Part shown: one piece after another, positions 10,186 to 21,240 of the stretch | Layout: the number at the start of each line of letters is the position of its first letter | Numbering within the stretch: the first letter of the stretch is position 1 | Origin: Okapia johnstoni | Taxonomy: Eukaryota > Chordata > Mammalia > Artiodactyla > Giraffidae | Direction: 5' to 3' | NCBI GenBank assembly: GCA_024291935.2 | Contig: CM044312.1 | Location: 1,346,501 to 1,410,500 of the forward strand | DNA: 64,000 nt | Position numbers and translations under genes: made by a program | Notes under the pieces: model-generated | What the model was told of the DNA's origin: nothing | Databases searched by the model: none | What the model saw: the letters and a program-made list of their open reading frames with translations, nothing else

Positions 10186-10724
10186 GCATGGACCACATGC
10201 TCCCTGGGTTGAAGGCAAGGCATGGTCCACGTGACTCCTGAGGCCTGTACTTTGGTGACACAAGCACACTGAGTAAAGCCGAGTTGTTTCCAACTATTGT
10301 CATTAGCCTGAAACATCTGTAGCACTGCGCTAAGTTCATAGGCCAAAAAAAAAAATTTTTTTTAACAACAAACAATATTGAAAGAGCAAGTATTAATATG
10401 CTGTTAACATTCTACTGATACTATTTTTATGCATTATCATCATCATCATTTTAATCATTTAAAAAGGTTAGACAATTAAGAGTGTGCTTGGCAGTCAGTC
10501 CACTTGCGGAAAGTGGGAAGCCAAATTGCAAAAGCTCCAGAAGGCCTTACACAGACATGAGCTGCCAGCATCACCAAGGAGAGGGCCTCTTCCCGAAGCT
10601 CAGCTCAAGTATTAAATCTCCAAGTGAACCAGGGTTTGGAAAGCTAGCTAGACTTACACTTCTGTTCAAAGTCACCTAAAATAATTGAGTGCAGAAGTAT
10701 ATCAACACAGCAGTGGAAAATAAA

Positions 10725-10795
10725 AGCTGCTATTTATTGGGCATTCACTCTCTATCAGACGTTACACTCTATGCTACATGCAGAGACTTTTTACT
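10725..10795 (-). repeat. MIR/L2-type 3' fragment (tentative)
   Basis: The plus strand reads tatttattgggcattcact, tctatcagac and ctacatgcagagac, like the reversed end shared by MIR and L2. Confidence 0.4.
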
Positions 10796-10839
10796 CAGGG
10801 TTAGCAATTTTCTCACAGGCAGTGCTCCCCTGTTGACCT

Positions 10840-11005
10840 AAAAGTCAGTCGTGTCCAACTCTTTTTGACCCAGTGGACTACAGCATGTCAGACTTCCCTA
10901 TCCTTCACTATCTCCCAGTTTGCTCAAACTCATGTCCATCGAGTCGGTGATGCCATCCAGCCATCTCATCCTCTGTCGTCCCCTTCTCCTGCCTTCCACA
11001 AGTCT
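10840..11005 (-). mobile_element. BovB LINE 3' end
   Basis: An antisense terminal fragment: cagtcgtgtccaactctttt, catgtccatcgagtcggtga, catcctctgtcgtcccc. It is short and diverged. 11006-11654 is otherwise unrecognised; see the findings for a possible minus-strand exon at 11235-11395. Confidence 0.85.
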
Positions 11006-11654
11006 GGTGTTTCCCTTCAAACACATCACCTTATAATCTACGGTCAGCCAGGCTTCAATTTCTAGCAACATAATTGAGGCTTTGCCTCAAAGATTTCCAT
11101 AAAACTTTTTTTTGTTTACTCTGGGGGAAAAAAAAACAGTGCTGTAAAACAAGCCAGTGTTGTAAAGACAATATTGCAGAGAGCACTCCACTTAAGTACC
11201 TCCCCGACAGTTAAACATCAGGGCCGCGTGTGCTGCCAAAGAATGAAGACATTTTATTTAAAATTACACTGGCTCAAGACCATCAAAGTATCCTTAACAT
11301 TTTCATTAAATTGAGATACAGATATACTTAGGGTAGTAAATCTCTTCTGATACAAAGAGCTTATTTGAGAGCCAAGCTTCTGGGCAGCAATGAGCCTGGA
11401 AGAAAATCCAGAGACAACGACATCTTGTTCAGAGCTCTCTCCATGACGCCCGGCCACACGGTCCACAGTCCCCCCAACAAGATCCCAGACGGGCGGCCTC
11501 CAACGATGCCCTCACCCAGGTCTGCAAAGGCACTGGTGGGTGTCTGCAAGGGATGGAGAGAGCCCAGCTGTTACTCACAGATCCTAGGAGGAGGGGGTGT
11601 GCCACAGCACCAGGGGGCTGGTGCAAGTCAGGAGGTGAGGGGGGCCCACGGGCC

Positions 11655-11865
11655 AGAGCAGCAGTCCCAGCCTTTTTGGCACCAGGCACGGCTGCATGTA
11701 AGACAGTTTTTCCACAGACAGGGGCGAGGGTGGGCCTGGTTCTGGGATGATTCAAGAGCAGTACATTTACCGTGCATTTTATTTCTATTCTTTTTACATC
11801 AGCTCCACGTCAGATCATCAGGCATTAGATCCCAGAGGTCGGAGACTCCTGGTCTAGAGTATTTA
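11655..11865. mobile_element. hAT-type DNA transposon remnant
   Basis: agtcccagcctttttggcac, gacagtttttccacag, gggatgattcaagagca and cagatcatcaggcattagat fit a common mammalian hAT non-autonomous element. I cannot name the subfamily with certainty. The remaining sequence to 12261 is unrecognised. Confidence 0.5.
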
Positions 11866-12261
11866 CTGTGGTTTCTGCAGGAAGAGACGGGTGTGGCCCT
11901 CAGACACCGGACTGGCTGGTGTGGGTAGTTCAGGTGAGTCTGGGGCAGGGGGGTGGCCCCTCATGGTTTGCGCAGGTGGACGGCAGCCCAGCCCGGGAGA
12001 GCCTGATGGAGGAGGGGGTGATGGGCTTCGGGCATCCATCGGCTGCTTTGCTTTTGTGAGGCTCGCTCATAGGTGGCCATGTGTCTACGTTCCCCAGGAA
12101 CTGGCTGACTCTGGGGCAGGAGGTTCCTCCAGGGTCCTCGAGGCTCCCCATGGCAGAGCAGCAGGTTACAGAGGACTGACGCCTCCCGCGGACAAGCAGG
12201 CCGGGTGCCATCTTGAAAGTGGAGTCTTGGGTGAGGCTGCCTCATCTTCTCACCCCGACAA

Positions 12262-12360
12262 CTTTAGTTTTTAATTGAAGTAGACCTGGTTCACAGCGCT
12301 GTGTTAATCGCTGCTGTCCAGCACAGTGATTCGGTCACACACACACACACACATTCTTCT
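12262..12360 (-). mobile_element. L1 3' end fragment with (AC)n
   Basis: The plus strand reads ttttaattgaagtagacctg, gtgttaatcgctgctgtcca, gtgattcggtcacac: reversed L1 3' UTR. The (CA)n at 12336-12353 arose inside it. Confidence 0.75.
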
Positions 12361-12501
12361 TTTTACATTTATTTGGCTGCCTTGGCCTTGGGTGCAGCAG
12401 GTGGACTCTTTCATCATGGCACATGGGCTTCTCTCTACTCGTGGTCCTTGGGTCCTGGAGCACACGGGCTCAGCAGCTGTGGCCCAAGGGCTCGAAAACT
12501 C
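12361..12501 (-). mobile_element. CHR-type SINE fragment
   Basis: Antisense body with tttatttggctgccttggcc, tgggtgcagcaggtgg and gggctcagcagctgtggccc. It is cut off at the start of the next BovB. Confidence 0.65.
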
Positions 12502-12502
12502 A

Positions 12503-13145
12503 TGGCATCCGGTTCCATCACTTCATGGCAAATAGATGGGGAAACAATGGAAACAGTGACAGACTTTATATTCTTGGGCTCCAAAATCACTGCAGATGGA
12601 GACTGCAGCCATGAAATTAAAAGACACTTGCTCCTTAAAAGAAAAGCTATGACAAACCTTGACAGCATATTAAAAAGTAGAGACATTACTTTACTGACAA
12701 AGGCCAACTAGTCAAAGCTATGGTTTTTCCAGTAGTCATGTATGGATGTGAGAGTGGACCATAAAGAAAGCTGAGCACTGAAGAATTGATGCTTTTGAAC
12801 TGTGGTGTTGGAGAAGACTCTTGAGAGTCCTTGGACTGCAAGGAGATCCGACCAGTCCATCCTAAAGGAAATCAGTCTTGAATACTCATTGGAAGGACTG
12901 ATGCTGAAGCTGAAACTCCAATACTTTGACCACCTGATGCGAAGAACTGACTCATGGAAAAGACCCTAATGCTGGGAAAGATTGAAGGTGGGAGGAGAAG
13001 GGGACGACAGAGGATGAGATGGTTGGATGGCATCACCGACTCGATGGACATGAGTTTGAGTAAACTCCGGGAGTTGGTGATGGACAGGGAGGCCTGGCGT
13101 GCTGAGGTTCATGGGGTCGCAAAGAGTTGGACACGACTGAGTGAC
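12503..13145 (+). mobile_element. BovB LINE copy 1 (host of the next insertion)
   Basis: Sense BovB starting at the ATGGCATCCGG block and running to GACACGACTGAGTGAC. Its last bases resume at 15696-15713 (tgagctgaactgaactga) after the copy-2 insertion. The frame is broken by small deletions. Confidence 0.92.
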
Positions 13146-15243
13146 TTTTGTTGGCAAAGTAATGTCTCTGCTTTTTAATATGCTATCTAGGTTGGCCATA
13201 ACCTTCCTTAGAAGGAGTAAGCGTCTTTTAATTTCATGGCTGCAGTCACCATCAGCAGTGATTTTGGAGCCCCAAAAAATAAAGTCTGACACTGTTTCCA
13301 CTGTTTCCCCAACTATTTCCCATGAAGTGATGGGACCAGATGCCATGATCTTAGATTTCTGAACGTTGAGCTTTAAGCCAACTTTTTCACTCTTCTCTTT
13401 CACTTCCATCAAGAGGTTTCTTAGTTCTTCTTCACTTTCCGCCGTAAGGGTGGTGTCATCCGCATATCTGAGGTTATTGATATTTCTCCCGGCAATCTTG
13501 ATTCCAGCTTGTGTCTCTTCCAGCCCAGCATTTCTCATGATGTACTCTGCATATAAGTTAAATAAGCAGGGTGACAATATAAAGCCTTGACGTACTCCTT
13601 TTCCTATTTGGAACCAGTCTGTTGTTCCATGTCCAGTTCTAACAGTTGCTTCCTGACCTGCATACAGGTTTCTCAAGAGACAGGTCAGATGGTCTGGTAT
13701 TCCCATCTCTTTCAGAATTTTCCACAGTTTATTGTGATCCACACAGTCAAAGGCTTTGGCATAGTCAATAAAGCAGAAATAGATGTTTTTCTGGAACTCT
13801 CTTGCTTTTTCGATGATTCAGCGGATATTGGCAATTTGATCTCTGGTTCCTCTGCCTTTTCTAAAACCAGCTTGAACATCTGGAAGTTCACGGGTCATGT
13901 ATTGCTGAAGCCTGGCTTGGAGAATTTTGAGCGTTCCTTTACTAGCATGTGAGATGAGTGCAATTGTGTGGTAGTTTGAGCATTCTTTGGCATTGCCTTT
14001 CTTTGGGATTGGAACGAAAACTGACCTTTTCCAGTCCTGTGGCCACTGCTGAGTTTTCCAAATTTGCTGGCATATCGAGTGCAGCACTTTCACGGCATCA
14101 CCTTTGAGGATTTGAAATAGCTCAACTGGAATTCCATCACCTCCACTAGCTTTGTTCGTAGTGATGCTTTCTAAGGCCCACTTGACTTCACATTCCAGGA
14201 TGTCTGGCTCTAGGTGAGTGGTCACAGCATCGTGATTATCTGGGTCATGAAGATCTTTTTTGTACAGTTCTTCTGTGTATTCTTGCCACCTCTTCTTAAT
14301 ATCTTCTGCTTCTGTTAGGTCCATACCATTTCTGTCCCTTATCGAGCCTATCTTTGCATGAAATGTTCCTTTGGTATCTCTAATTTTCTTGAAGAGATCT
14401 CTAGTCTTTCCCAATCTGTTGTTTTCCTCTATTTCTTTGCACTGATCACTGAGGAAGGCTTTCTTATCTCTCCTTGCTATTCTTTGGAATTCTGCATTCA
14501 GCTGGGAATATCTTTCCTTTTCTCCTTTGCTTTTCACTTCTCTTCTCTTCCCAGCTATCTGTAAGGCCTCCTCAGACAGCCATTTTGCTTTTTTGCATTT
14601 CTTTTCCATGGGGATTGTCTTGATCCCTGTCTGCTGTACAATGTCACGAACCTCCATCCATAGTTCATCAGGCACTCTGTCTATCAGATCTAGTCCCTTA
14701 AATCTATTTGTCACTTCTACTGTGTACTCATAAGGGATTTGATCTAGGTTATACCTGAATGGACTAGTGGTTTTCCCTACTTTCTTCAATTTAAGTCTGA
14801 ATTTGGCAATAAGCAGTTCATGCTCTGAGCCACAGTCAGCTCCCGGTCTTGTTTTTGCAGACTGTACAGAGCTTCTCCATCTTTGACTGCAAAGAATATA
14901 ATCAGTCTGATTTCGGTGTTGACCATCTGGTGATGTCTGCATGTAGAGTCTTCTCTTGTGTTGTTGGAATAGGGTGTTTGCTATTACCAGTGCATTCTCT
15001 TGGCAAAACTCTATTAGCCTTTGCCCTGCTTCATTCTGTACTCCAAGGCCAAATTTGCCTGTTATGCCAGGTGTTTCTTGACTTCCGACTTTTGCATTCC
15101 AGTCCCCTATAATGAAAAGGACATCTTTTTTGGGTGTTAGTTCTAGAAGGTCTTGTAGGTCTTCATAGAACTGTTCAACTTCAGCTTCTTCGGCGTTACT
15201 GGTTGGGGCACAGACTTGGATTACTGTGATATTGAAATATCAT
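13146..15243 (-). mobile_element. BovB LINE copy 2, inverted 5' segment (endonuclease and reverse transcriptase)
   Basis: The minus strand is open from about 15238 down to 13821, then from 13817 to the segment end, in one frame with a single TGA (13820-13818) where the family has Trp. It encodes the second half of an APE-type endonuclease (GDWNAKVG at about 15100; an SEH in place of the usual SDH near 14820) and the reverse transcriptase with intact YADD near 13460. It stops at the RDITLPTK position of the protein. The rest of the same element continues in the opposite orientation at 15244. The element no longer has one continuous frame, so it is not functional. Confidence 0.92.
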
Positions 15244-15685
15244 AGGCTATGGTTTTTCCAGTGGTCATGTATGGATGTGAGAGTTGGACGGTGAAGAAAG
15301 CTGAGTGCCACAGAATTGATGCTTTTGAACTGTGGTGTTGGAGAAGACTCTTGAGAGTCCCTTGGACTGCAAGGAGATCCAATCAATCTGTCCTAAAAGA
15401 GATCAATCCTGGGTGTTCGTTGGAAGGACTGATGTTGAAGCTGAAACTCCAATATTTTGGCCATCTCATGCGAAGAGTTGACTCATTGGAAAAGACCCTG
15501 ATGCTGGGTAGGATTGGGGGCAGGAGGAGAAGGGGACGACAGAGGATGAGATGGTTGGATGGCATCACCAACTCGATGGACATGGGTTTGGGTAGACTCC
15601 AGGAGTTGGTGATGGACAGAGAGGCCTGGCGTGCTGCAATTCACGGGGTCGCAAAGAGTCGGACACGACTGAGCGACTGAACTGA
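15244..15685 (+). mobile_element. BovB LINE copy 2, 3' segment
   Basis: Sense continuation of copy 2 from the [15 protein letters not shown] position to the protein end (stop at 15678-15680) and the (CTGAA)n-like tail. The C-terminal frame of about 143 codons is intact. ACTGAGTGAC at 15686-15695 repeats 13136-13145, a 10-bp TSD enclosing both segments of copy 2. Confidence 0.92.
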
Positions 15686-15816
15686 ACTGAGTGACTGAGC
15701 TGAACTGAACTGACACAGCTAGGAGCTGAAAAAACCTTAAATGTGAAGACAAACTTCTCCCTTATGGCCAAATCAGAGCAGCAAAAAGAAAACATGAAAT
15801 CTGGTATGCATGAGAA

Positions 15817-16030
15817 AGGGGCTTCCTAGGTGGCGCTAATGGTAAAGAATCCGCTTGCCAATGCAGGAGATGCAGGTTCAATCCCTGAGTTGGGAAGATC
15901 CCCTGGAGGAGGACATGGCAACCCACTCCAGCATTCTTGCCTGGAGAATCCCACGGATAGAGGAGCTTCGCAGGCTACAATCCATAGGATTGCGCAGAGT
16001 CGGACACGGCTGCAGTCACTTAGCACACAC
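15817..16030 (+). mobile_element. Bov-tA SINE
   Basis: Full-length sense copy with the tRNA-derived head at ggggcttcctaggtggc, B box at ggttcaatccctga, and tail at agagtcggacacggctgc. Confidence 0.9.
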
Positions 16031-16883
16031 AGGCGTGAGAAAGCGAAGCATGACTCATACGCTTTTCCACCCAAGGCAGTTTCTCAGAGTAGTTGCAAGG
16101 CTGTGATTCAGAGAAGCACAGTGCCAGAGGTACAGAGGTTTTCCATAAGTCCTGAGACTTTGTAAAAAGAGATATACATAGAATTGATGCGCAACAGAGA
16201 TTTAAAATTAAAAATTTGTGATAACAAGTTAGTCATATCCTGGAATCTTGGTTTTACAGTCACTTCTACACAAAATACAGACTATAATAATAAATGAACA
16301 CAGAGCCATAAGTATCACACTAGAAAGCAAGTGCTTTAATCTACCTATGGCTCGTCTTTCAAATTAAATTTGGTAAGTAGGTTTATGATTGTATTTTTCC
16401 TGAGGAAACATGATTACTTTGAGATATTTTATGTTTTTTTGAGGTGCAAAGACTGACATGCAGATATTAAATAGATCCATATCAAATAGAACGGGGATTG
16501 ACGGCCGTGGATCTTGTCCAATCCCCTCATTTTACAGATTAGAAAATTTGAACTCTGAGAAATCAAGAAAATTACCCAAATGGATGCAAACTCCAACTCC
16601 CATTCTTTATATTAATATCATAATGCCTTTGCTTATTATTCTAAAATTATCTCAATCAAGTTTCAAAGCGAGCCTTTTCCCTGCATTTCAGGACTGGGAG
16701 GATGTTTAGTGAAACACAGCGAGGACCAGCTGAGCCGGCTGCCTGGCCAGGGCCCCGGACGGCCTCGCCCTGGCCAGGGGTCTGCTTCCCTGCAGACACT
16801 GTGGGTAAGTCCTCTGGGTCAAGGCTATCTGTCCTGTATGCTGATTTCCTAGACCCCTAGTCTCAGCTGCTGACCTGGAAATA
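16031..16883. other. Mostly unique AT-rich DNA with one MIR-like piece
   Basis: At 16505-16600 the plus strand reads caatcccctcattttacaga, then gaaaatttgaactctgagaa, the reversed end of MIR. The rest shows no gene or named repeat. Confidence 0.45.
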
Positions 16884-16975
16884 GGTGGCAGTGTTGTTGT
16901 TTCTGAGTCGCTCAGCCGTGTCCAACTCTTTGCTACCCCATGGACTGCAGCATGCCAGGCTCCTCTGCAACCCAG
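16884..16975 (-). mobile_element. BovB 3' end / Bov-A fragment
   Basis: gtgttgttgtttctgagtcg, gtccaactctttgctacccc and gactgcagcatgccaggctc: antisense terminal 90 bases. 16976-17429 is unrecognised. Confidence 0.75.
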
Positions 16976-17429
16976 TACAGTCACATGGGAAAGGAGGGCA
17001 AATGCTTGATTGGTTTTCCCTTTCTCCACCAGCTCTGAAGATTTCACACTGGTTCCTGGGTACTCTCCATGTTTTGCCAGCTGTGGCATTAGGAGCCAGG
17101 CTGGTCTTTCCGGTCCCTTGGAGGAGGGCTCTAGGCCCTCCTGAATGATGGAGGGTCCTCATTAAGTACATGGACCACCCCGCCCGCTTATGCTAATGAG
17201 GGGGGCATGCCCCAGGTAAGACCCACACATCCTCAGGGGGCGAGGACCGGTGTGCAGAGGGGCTGGGGATCCAGGAGGAGTACTGCGGGAGCTCGGTTAC
17301 ACAGGGAGCTGGGAGGTCACGTGGCCCTGAAGACCAGGACATGCCCGTCCCCACCCTGCCCCCCTCCCTTCGGCTGGTTCTGATTTGTATCCTCTGCCAC
17401 AGTGAAACTGGAGTCATCAGCGCTTGCAG

Positions 17430-17600
17430 AGGCTTGTTTTTTAATGTATATATTTTTCTTTATTTATTTATTAAGTTACTCCGGGTCTTAGGTGCAGCAC
17501 GCAGGGTCCCGGTCCCTGAACATGGATTGGACGCGGGCCCACTGCTCTGGAAGCTCAGAGTCATGGCCCCTGGGCCACTAGGAGAGTCCCTAGAGGGTTT
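17430..17600 (-). mobile_element. tRNA-derived SINE of the CHR group
   Basis: An A/T-rich start (ctttatttatttattaag), ccgggtcttaggtgcagc, and reversed tRNA head (gggccactaggagagtccct). 17601-18029 is unrecognised. Confidence 0.7.
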
Positions 17601-18029
17601 TTTAAGAATAAGAAATAAAAGCCCACAGCTGGCATGTCTTAGCCCACCGTAATTAGCGTTCTTGCTGCTGCTTATATCACCCCATCTGTGGCTGGGGGAG
17701 ACAGGTAGACTCAGCTCCCGAGCCCGTCGGGCAGGACTCTTGCCATCTTTGATAGCTTCCTTGATGTGGGATGACGAGATATACCCAGCTCCACTACACG
17801 ATTCTGGCTCCGTTTTTGATGGAACCCATCGTGATGCTTTCTGACAGAAGCACAGCAGACGGCAATGCCGCGTGCACACGAGTCATTGTCACGGGGGACT
17901 TCTCACTCATCTTTCTCATGAAATGTTTCAAACACAAGTACACAGAGTGTAGCAGATATATCCTCTGTCCTCATCACCTGGATTTAGGAATTATTTCCCA
18001 CTTTTGCTTCACACCTTTTTTCCTTTGTT

Positions 18030-18152
18030 GCCGGGGGGTGGGGAGGGTGCTGCACCGCGCACCATATGGAACTTCCACGACCAGGAGCTGAACCTGCAGC
18101 CCCTGCAGTGGAAGCACAGGGTCTTAACCACCAGGCCGCTAGGGAAGCCCAC
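18030..18152 (-). mobile_element. tRNA-derived SINE of the CHR group
   Basis: ccatatggaacttccacgac, cctgcagcccctgcagtgga and cttaaccaccaggccgctag are the antisense SINE. 18153-18424 is unrecognised. Confidence 0.7.
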
Positions 18153-18424
18153 TCATTATTTTTCCTTAAAGAAACAGAATGTCAGCAACTGTTGGAGCCC
18201 TCGGATTGCCTGCCAGTCACCCTGTCCGCCCCCCACCCCGAGGCGGTTTGCTGAGAAAGCTGTGCATCCCCAGCCACGTCATTCCACTCTACAACCTGTC
18301 CTGTGCGTCCACATATAGTACGGCTTGGAGTGTTCTTAGATTTAATCTTTATCAAAGTAATACACAGACATCGTTTTCAAAATCAAGCAGTACTACATGG
18401 CTCTAAACAAAAGTAGGTCTCTCC

Positions 18425-18885
18425 AATAACAACTCAATAACAAACAAGCAAATAATTCAATGAAAAGATAGGCAAAGGAACTGAATATCCATTTCTCCAA
18501 AGACACACAAATGGCCTACAGATCCACGGAAAGGTGCTCAGTGTCACTTCATCACCGGGGAAATGCAAATCAAAACCACAATGAGATCTGATCTCATAGC
18601 TGTTAAACCTACTATTACCAAAACAAAGAAACCAAAAAAGAGAACAAGTGTGGGCAAGGAGGTGGAGAATAGGGAGCCCTTGTGCACCGTCGGGAGAAAT
18701 GCAAATTGCTGCAGCCACCATGGAAAGTAGTAAGGAGGTTCCTCAGAACGTTAAAAATAGAACTACCAGATGATTCAGCAATTCCTTGTCTGGATATTAA
18801 TAGTTATCCAAAGGTCATGAAATCAGGACCTCCAGGAGCTGTCTGCACTCCCAAGTTCATTGAGCCATTATTCACATACCTTTTG
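18425..18885 (+). mobile_element. L1 3' region
   Basis: Sense L1: ggaaatgcaaatcaaaacca, gagcccttgtgcaccgtc, ggaggttcctcagaacgtt, ccaagttcattgagccatta. It is 5' truncated and diverged, with no frame. Confidence 0.85.
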
Positions 18886-18980
18886 TTTTTTTAAAGTTAA
18901 CACTTATTCTGATTGATTTCTCAATGTATAGTTCAATATAAGGCCAGTTTTTGATGGCGGAGATTTGGTTCCAGTCAGAC

Positions 18981-19450
18981 TGTTAGGAGAAACACTGACT
19001 GAAACCGCCCACCCTAGACAGGCACCACAGTAACGATTTCTGTGAGTTGTTTTATGATAGGAGGTCCTGGGAAGGAACACAGAACTAATAAGCCACCATC
19101 AACAGGAAGAGTCAAAAGGAGACACCACATGTCCGACCACCTTCCAGAATCCTTCTCTCTGGCATCCATCTTGGCTGAACAAGGCGTGCGCCACCATGAA
19201 GGACTCTGAGTCAGAACAATTGGCCAAAGACAACCCGGAAACCAATCCCATCATCATGAAACCCGAGACTTCAAGCCACATGGCACAGCAGTTCTCCTGG
19301 GTTCCCTCACCCTCCTGCTCTCCCTCTGGGCGCCCCTTCCCAATAAAGTCTCTGACTTTTCGGCACGTGTGTCTCCTCGGACAATTCATTTCCGAGTGTT
19401 AGACAAGAGCCCGCTCTTGGGCCCTGGAAGGGATCCCACTTCCTGCAACA
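18981..19450 (+). mobile_element. Solo LTR of a ruminant endogenous retrovirus (BTLTR1-like)
   Basis: About 470 bp bounded by TGTTAGGAGA and CCTGCAACA, with the 5'-TG...CA-3' ends of an LTR. Inside are AATAAA at 19341-19346 and a U5-like end (cacgtgtgtctcctcggaca). It resembles the cattle class II-type BTLTR1. No gag, pol or env sequence adjoins it, so it is a solo LTR. The six bases on each side (TCAGAC and AAACTC) do not match, so the TSD is lost or my borders are off. Confidence 0.72.
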
Positions 19451-19519
19451 AAACTCCGTGATGCTACAGAGAGCTACTACTTTGTCCAGGAAGAAGGTGA
19501 ACAGCTTTTTCATACTGTT

Positions 19520-20484
19520 CATGAAGATGGTCAGTACTAAATTCAGACTGATTAAATTCTTTGCAGCCAAAGATGGAGAAGCTCTATACAGTCAGTGCAA
19601 ATAAGACCTGGAGCTGACTGTGGCTCAGATCACCAGCTCCTTATCGCACAATTCAGGCTCCAACTGAAGAAAGTAGGGAAAACCACCAGTCCATTCAGAT
19701 ACGACCTAAATCAAATCCCTTATGATTATACAGTGGAGGTGACGAATAGATTCAAGGGGCTAGATCTGGTTGACAGAGGGCCCGAGGAACTGTGGACAGA
19801 GGTTCTAACACTACAGGAGGCGGTGACCAAAACCATCCCCAAGCAAAAGGAGTGCAGGAAGGCAAAGAGGAGGCCTTACCAACAGCTGAGAAAAGAAGAG
19901 ACGTGAAAGGCAAAGGAGAAAGGGAAAGATACACCCAACTGTTTGCAGAGTTCTCAAGAAAAGCAAGGAGAGATAAGAAAGCCTTCCTCAGTGATCAGTG
20001 CAAAGAAATAAAAGGAAGAAATGCAGCGAGAAAGACCAGAGCTCTCCTCAGGAGAATCAGAGACCCCAGGGAACACTTCATGCAAAGGTGGGCTCGATAA
20101 AGGAAGAGATGGCATGGACCTCACAGAATGAGAAGATACTGAGAAGAGGTAGCAACAATACACAGAAGAAGTATGCAGAAAAGATCTTCATGATCCAGAT
20201 AATCACGATGGTGTGATCACTCACCTAGAGCCAGACATCCTGGAATGTGAAGTCAAGTAGGCCTTAGGAAGCATCACTGTGAACAAAGCTAGTGGAGGTG
20301 ATAGAATTCCATTTGAAATATTTCAAATCCTAAAAGATGATGCTGTTAAAGTGCTGCACTCAATATGCTGGCAAATTTGGAAAAGTCAGCAGTGGCCACA
20401 GGACTGGAAAAGGTCAGTTTTCATTCCAATTCCAAAGAAAGGCAATGCCAAAGAATGCTCAGACTACCGCACAATTGCACACAT
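19520..20484 (+). mobile_element. BovB LINE, 5' part of the reverse transcriptase
   Basis: Sense BovB with broken frames: RPGADCGSDHQLL (the endonuclease SDH motif is kept), TTSPFRYDLNQIPYDYTVEV, then NKASGGDRIPFEIFQILK and PQDWKRSVFIPIPKKGNAKE. It ends abruptly in the YRTIA region and meets an opposite-strand BovB piece. Confidence 0.9.
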
Positions 20485-20775
20485 TGTGACCCACCCAGTC
20501 AAAGGCTTCAGCCTAGTCAAAAAAGCAGAAATAAATGTTTTTCTGGAATTCTCTGCTTTTTCTATAATCCAACAGATATTGGCAATTTGTTCTCTGGTTC
20601 TTCTGCCTTTTCTAAATCCAGCTTGTACAACTGGAAGTTCTCAGTTCAGGTACTGTTGAAGCCTAGCTTGAAGGATTTGCTAGCATGTGAAATGAGCATA
20701 ATTGTGCAGTAGTTTGAACATTCTTTGGTATTGCCTTTCTTTGGGATTGGAATGAAAACTGACCTTTTCTAGTTA
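20485..20775 (-). mobile_element. BovB LINE fragment in opposite orientation
   Basis: The plus strand reads cacccagtcaaaggcttcag to tgaaaactgaccttttctag, which is the reverse of the segment from the RSVFIPIPK to the DCVDH positions. Its right part overlaps in content with the left neighbour, so the two form an inverted repeat. Confidence 0.88.
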
Positions 20776-20887
20776 TGCAAGGATGACAAAAACCCAAATA
20801 GAGGTGTAAAGATTTCAAGGGATAATTGTAGAAAAGAGAGTGAGTGAATACATTTAAAAAATATAGCTATAGATATCATATATATGT

Positions 20888-21080
20888 GGGTTTCCCTGGT
20901 GACTCAGCTGGTAAAGAATCCGCCTGCAATGCGGGAGCCCTGGGTTCGATCCCTGGGTTGGGAAGATTCCCTGGAGAAGGGAAAGGCCACCCACTCCAAT
21001 ATTCTGGCCTGGAGAATCCCACAGACTGTATAGTCCACGGGGGCGCCAAGAGTCAGACGTGACTGAATGACTTTCACTTT
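20888..21080 (+). mobile_element. Bov-tA SINE
   Basis: Sense copy from ggtttccctggtgactcagc to tgaatgactttcacttt. TSD of about 12-14 bp: TATCATATATATGT (20874-20887) and TATCATATATGT (21081-21092). Confidence 0.9.
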
Positions 21081-21092
21081 TATCATATATGT

Positions 21093-21240
21093 ATTTTTAC
21101 ACATATGCCTATATGGCGGAATGCTTTTCTGCCTTTAAAGAAATAAGAAATTCCTGTCATTTGCGACACCACAGGTGAAATCGGAGGACATTATGCATTA
21201 AATATGCACAGTTTTTTGGTATATTTCTAAACTTAAAAAA
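21093..21240 (+). mobile_element. L1 3' fragment
   Basis: tatatggcggaatgcttttc and atttgcgacaccacaggtga, then ggaggacattatgc, are the L1 segment that follows the acacaatggaatac motif. The SINE above lies at its left border. The interval to 21453 has no other named repeat. Confidence 0.6.

Noticed and set aside
15817..16030. tRNA gene in the SINE head
   Set aside because: The tRNA-like promoter boxes belong to a Bov-tA SINE; there is no complete cloverleaf. The same applies to the other SINE heads in the window.
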